Part shown: positions 61,029 to 64,000 of the stretch, piece after piece
Numbering within the stretch: position 1 is the stretch's first letter
Layout of the letters: each line of letters begins with the position of its first letter
Assembly: GCA_014055465.1 (NCBI GenBank)
Contig: WIAF01000012.1
Span: forward strand, 1-64,000
DNA length: 64,000 nt
Source: Nitrospira sp. CR1.1
GTDB taxonomy: Bacteria > Nitrospirota > Nitrospiria > Nitrospirales > Nitrospiraceae
Direction of reading: 5' to 3'
The notes under the pieces: generated by a model
What the model was told of the DNA's origin: nothing
The model's input: the letters and a program-made list of their open reading frames with translations, nothing else
The model's database searches: none
Made by a program: the position numbers and the translations under genes

Positions 61029-61862
61029 CTACCGCCCGATATCGGCAAGGGGTTGCTCCGTCACCACCAACGAGCCGCGAGGATTGGGCAGGAAGACGTT
61101 CGTCACGACCAATTCCTCCTGTGATGGAGTCGGATGCGAGTCCGGGGTCATCACGAGTCCCCAGTGCTGGTTGTCGCGACAGACATTATCCAGGAGGAGG
61201 GCCTCTGCATGATGGAAGAGGAGCATCCCGCTCAGCATGTTGCTGTGACACACATTCCGGACGCACTCCGGATGGCTTCCCGGATCCCGCACCGCCAAAC
61301 CGAAGTGGTGGTTGCCGTAACACACATTTTGCGCCACCCGCGGCTGCGCGCCCGCAAACACAAAGATGCCGCTTTCCCGATTGGAACAGACTTCATTATC
61401 GATAAACGTCGGTCTGGCCTCGGGACCATAGATCACCACCCCGGACAGGATGCCTTCCATAGCCCGGCACTGTGTAATCGTGCATACCGAGTCTAAAACA
61501 TTCATGGCGGAGTGCTGATCGCTGCCCACATACCGGAAAGTAATTCCGGTAATCATGCCATTGGGCACCCGTTGCAAATAGAGCGGTCCCCCGCGACGAC
61601 TATAAATTTGCACCTGGTCTCGACCCGCCCCGACCAGGAGCACCGGCTTATCAGCGACAAATACCTTATCTTCATAGACACCGGGGCGAATAAACACCTG
61701 GTCATCGTCACCGGCGTCCTTGAGCGCCGCGCTGGGACGACTGTAGGCAGCGGGATCCCGGGCATCGACAATCAGCGTCTTCCCGCCTTTTGGATTGGGT
61801 GGGGGTTGGGTGAGGAGGTCCTTCGATACGCCGGTTGAACCAGGCTTGTGTGGTCTATCCAT
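61029..61862 (-). CDS. Right-handed beta-helix repeat protein
   Basis: A 277-residue protein. From about 30 to 260 it consists of short strand repeats (GVYEDKVFVADKPVLLVGAG, SGVVIYGPEARPTFIDNEV, SGIFVFAGAQPRVAQNV) in the style of NosD/pectate-lyase-like parallel beta-helices. No signal peptide or membrane segment is visible, so it appears cytoplasmic, which is unusual for this fold. The pattern with an N-at-turn motif (DNEVCSNRESG) resembles CASH-type domains. The substrate or partner is unknown. Confidence 0.75.
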   Translation of the reverse strand: MDRPHKPGSTGVSKDLLTQPPPNPKGGKTLIVDARDPAAYSRPSAALKDAGDDDQVFIRPGVYEDKVFVADKPVLLVGAGRDQVQIYSRRGGPLYLQRVPNGMITGITFRYVGSDQHSAMNVLDSVCTITQCRAMEGILSGVVIYGPEARPTFIDNEVCSNRESGIFVFAGAQPRVAQNVCYGNHHFGLAVRDPGSHPECVRNVCHSNMLSGMLLFHHAEALLLDNVCRDNQHWGLVMTPDSHPTPSQEELVVTNVFLPNPRGSLVVTEQPLADIGR

Positions 61863-62178
61863 ACGACCGTCTCAATCCTCTCTGAACTTGCGCTGGCCAA
61901 GTCAATCACAACAACATGGGGAATACTAGCCGACAACGACCGACCACGTTCCGTCTGTCAACCTGTCTGTCGTTACCCTCACGACCGGTCCTTTCCGTAC
62001 AATCCTGTGTGCTTTCCGCACAGGATTTTCTGAGCTCTTCGCCACTCCGATCGCGCCAACCCTACAATTTCACAGCAGGTTCTTCGATCGTCTCCGGCTG
62101 GTGCGGTTCTTTCATATCGACGGCCACGACAACGGACCGGCTCCGGGCACTGCCACCACGAAAGAAAGAGGGGCTGCG
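61863..62178. other. Divergent intergenic region with a hairpin
   Basis: About 316 bases without a gene. AATCCTGTG at 62001-62009 pairs with CACAGGATT at 62019-62027 and is followed by TT, giving a 9-bp hairpin in the leader of the downstream TPR gene. It may be a weak terminator or leader structure. No clear promoter is seen. Confidence 0.4.
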
Positions 62179-62700
62179 ATGACCATGGTTCAACTCACCC
62201 TTGGTAAGATGCGAGGCATCGGTGCCGCAATGGTGTTGTTCGGCATACTGGCGAGCGCTTCCGACCTGTTCGCAGCGCAGCCCCAGCCGCCAGATGCCTC
62301 ACGCCGCCTGTATGATCGCGTAATGGAAGAGTTTCGTCATAAAGACTATGTCGCAGCGCTCGCCGGGTTTCGGTTCTTCCTCGAACTCCATGGGCGATCC
62401 TCTTTATCCGCCAATGCGCAATATTGGATGGGTGAATGCCAGTACCGCATGGGACGGCACGACGAAGCGCTGGGATCGTTCTTCAGGCTCATTTCAGATT
62501 ATCCCATGAGCCAGAAACTTGCGGCTTCGACTCTCAAAATCGGACAAATTTACACGAAGCAGGGCGACCTTGAAAACGCCCGCATGATGTATGAGCGGGT
62601 GACGGGCCAGTATCCCGAGAGCCCGGAAGCTGAAGTCGCTCGCAAGGCCATAGACGCCGCTGCCGCTAAGGGAGAACCCATCGCGGCTGAACCGAATTGA
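62179..62700 (+). CDS. Exported TPR-repeat protein (YbgF/CpoB-like)
   Basis: A 173-residue protein with a signal peptide (hydrophobic core about 12-30, cleavage near LFAAQP). The rest is three to four tetratricopeptide repeats (YVAALAGFRFFLELHG, SANAQYWMGECQYRMGRHDE, KLAASTLKIGQIYTKQGDLE). The arrangement matches the C-terminal domain of CpoB/YbgF, which links the Tol-Pal system to peptidoglycan synthesis, but the N-terminal coiled coil is absent and no tol genes are nearby. ATG at 62179 is preceded by GAGGGG. Confidence 0.82.
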   Translation: MTMVQLTLGKMRGIGAAMVLFGILASASDLFAAQPQPPDASRRLYDRVMEEFRHKDYVAALAGFRFFLELHGRSSLSANAQYWMGECQYRMGRHDEALGSFFRLISDYPMSQKLAASTLKIGQIYTKQGDLENARMMYERVTGQYPESPEAEVARKAIDAAAAKGEPIAAEPN

Positions 62701-62765
62701 TCGGCATGCCGCGTTCGGTCACCGTAGGCCGGCTCGGCGGTCCGGGTCTCCTGCCTTGACTGGCC

Positions 62766-63284
62766 TTAGTCCGGATCGGCCAGATCCAACACCGTCACAA
62801 GACCGGGGACCGTATACGCATGCAATGGGCTCAGCCGCACAAGTTGCACGCCGGCGGCGCGCAGCGCATCGTCGAGCAGAGAGGCAGTCCTCCCATCCGC
62901 GTCAGTCTCTCCTGCCGGTCCCTCCACCTGGACCACCTTCTCCACCAACCGGCTGCCTGGATGCACCAGCACAAACGTGGCGCGTGTGAGCGCCAGCTCG
63001 CGCAGCGTCTCCACCGGAGGCATTCCTGAGGGCACGCGCAAATCCAACACGCTCCAGAGGGGAATTTGCGTGAAGAGCAGATAGCGATCTTCCACCGCAA
63101 GGCGCAGAAGATTGTACAGCTGCACTTCGTGATCCGTCAGTAGAGGCTTGGGGGCGAAGGTTACACCGGACGCCGGACTTCCCGCTTGCGTAGCCGGCGC
63201 ACGCCGCCGAGCGAACGTCTCCCACGCTAGGCTTCCCAGAAAGACCAGCGCGCCGATACCGAGGATAGGATACAGAACGTCCAT
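62766..63284 (-). CDS. DUF2726-like membrane-anchored protein
   Basis: A 172-residue protein with an N-terminal membrane segment (about 4-22) and a soluble domain starting KPLLTDHEVQLYNLLRLAVE and containing VLDLR and a VLVHPGSRLVEKVVQVEG stretch. This resembles DUF2726, which is related to restriction-endonuclease-like folds, but the acidic catalytic residues are not clear. It is 15 bases downstream of anmK. Confidence 0.7.
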   Translation of the reverse strand: MDVLYPILGIGALVFLGSLAWETFARRRAPATQAGSPASGVTFAPKPLLTDHEVQLYNLLRLAVEDRYLLFTQIPLWSVLDLRVPSGMPPVETLRELALTRATFVLVHPGSRLVEKVVQVEGPAGETDADGRTASLLDDALRAAGVQLVRLSPLHAYTVPGLVTVLDLADPD

Positions 63285-63299
63285 AACAATTCGATTGCC

Positions 63300-64000
63300 T
63301 CAACGAGGCAAATAGAAGTCCCTACTCCGCATACCCGCGCTGCCGGGAACCACGGAACCCAGGAACACGGAACGACGAGCCCCCGTCACTTGCGGGACAT
63401 TGGTGCAGCGCCCGCGCAACAGGTCGTAAGCGAGCAACGCGAATGCCGTCGCCTCAAACGCCTTGCTGCTCCATCCGCATTCATCAAAGGTCAATACCGG
63501 CGCAGGATCAAACACCGTCCGGAGCGACCCCATGATGGCTCGATTGAAAACGCCGCCTCCCCCGACGATCACATCATCGATCCTGCCGGGAACCCAGCGC
63601 CGCGACGAGCCGATCGCTTCCGCTGTCCAGGTCGCGCAGATCGCCAACAGATCTTCCGTCGACAACCGCAACCGCTTCTGCCTGGCGAGCAAGGTACGAA
63701 CCAAGGGCGCACCAAACTCTTCCCGTCCGGTAGACTTCGGCGGACGCCGCGTCAGGAACGGGTGGGCCATGAGTTCCGTGAGCAGAGCCCGATTGACGGT
63801 TCCCCTATTCGCCCATCGCCCCCCGGCATCATAGGCACGCGTACCTTTTGTCGCTTCCTGCACGATGGCATCGAGCACCATGTTTCCCGGGCCTGTGTCA
63901 AACGCCCGCACCTCTGCCATCCCGCCGCCCGCGGGAAGATAGGTCACATTGCTGATCCCGCCGATATTCACCACCAACCGCGTCCGGCGCGGATGGCTGA
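63300..64000 (-). CDS. anmK: Anhydro-N-acetylmuramic acid kinase (C-terminal part; 5' end outside the window)
   Basis: The reverse frame from the window edge to 63300 encodes about 233 residues of AnmK, which phosphorylates 1,6-anhydro-MurNAc during peptidoglycan recycling. Recognisable motifs are LVVNIGGISNVTYLP, FDTGPGNMVLDAIV and VGGGGVFNRAIM. The N-terminal ATP-binding half (about 140 residues) lies beyond 64000. With the lytic transglycosylase at 58675 it forms a turnover and recycling theme. Confidence 0.9.
   Translation of the reverse strand, partial: SHPRRTRLVVNIGGISNVTYLPAGGGMAEVRAFDTGPGNMVLDAIVQEATKGTRAYDAGGRWANRGTVNRALLTELMAHPFLTRRPPKSTGREEFGAPLVRTLLARQKRLRLSTEDLLAICATWTAEAIGSSRRWVPGRIDDVIVGGGGVFNRAIMGSLRTVFDPAPVLTFDECGWSSKAFEATAFALLAYDLLRGRCTNVPQVTGARRSVFLGSVVPGSAGMRSRDFYLPR

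Overview
The window looks like a chromosomal segment of a GC-rich, free-living Gram-negative-type bacterium. A Nitrospira-like member of the Nitrospirota is my best guess. It rests on gene content and protein style (archaeal-type PheRS, proteins with PCP-reductase-like repeats, an assimilatory APS-reductase sulfate operon) and is inference, because no rRNA gene is present. Most of the sequence is densely packed housekeeping operons. Accessory or degraded DNA is confined to 0.5-1.5 kb, about 52.9-53.5 kb and about 55.5-58.7 kb.

Layout. 1-1.5 kb: the start of a lipoprotein gene, then a 935-bp mini-element bounded by a 45-bp duplication of the 3' half of a tRNA-Arg gene and carrying a YafQ/DinJ-type toxin-antitoxin pair but no integrase. 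1.6-5.1 kb (minus): trmI, an SDR oxidoreductase, a small exported protein, aroE and aroK. 5.4-10.7 kb (plus): an RpoD-family sigma factor, an HtrA-like protease, lipB, glutamate/leucine dehydrogenase and two small genes. 10.8-16.6 kb: a truncated-haemoglobin lipoprotein divergent from a LysR regulator, a D,D-carboxypeptidase, small proteins and an FG-GAP lipoprotein. 17-28 kb (minus): a long supra-operon pheA-hisC-aroF-tyrA-aroA-cmk-plsC-rpsA-sppA-ihf-like gene-PCP-reductase-like gene. 28-33.8 kb (minus): mrp, a second PCP-reductase-like gene, a His-rich membrane protein, yebC, ruvA, a Cys-rich exported protein and ruvB. 33.9-41.5 kb (minus): a sulfate assimilation operon led by an Rrf2 regulator. 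41.8-46.2 kb (plus): a Fis-like regulator, HU, tRNA-Val and thrS-infC-rpmI-rplT. 46.2-52.7 kb (minus): fmt-rsmB-rpe-pheS-pheT, followed by an initiator tRNA on the plus strand. 52.9-58.7 kb: an integrase remnant, a broken gene, a two-component system and a coding-poor stretch with poorly recognisable small ORFs. 58.7-64 kb: a lytic transglycosylase, a response-regulator diguanylate cyclase, a beta-helix protein, a TPR protein, a DUF2726-like protein and the 3' part of anmK.

How the genes fit together. aroK, aroE, aroF, aroA, tyrA, pheA and hisC cover much of the shikimate route and the branches to Phe and Tyr. The cys operon takes sulfate through APS (CysD/CysN) to sulfite (APS-reductase-type CysH) and sulfide (a multidomain sulfite/nitrite reductase carrying HEPN-like and TusA-like domains). 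The translation block around thrS-infC-rpmI-rplT faces an archaeal/eukaryotic-type pheS-pheT pair at the spot where bacterial pheST usually follows rplT, which suggests in-place gene replacement. The most unusual items are the sulfite reductase fusion with two complete Cys sets, the archaeal-type PheRS, an infC gene that appears to start at AUC, the tRNA-bounded toxin-antitoxin mini-element and the two PCP-reductase-like genes.
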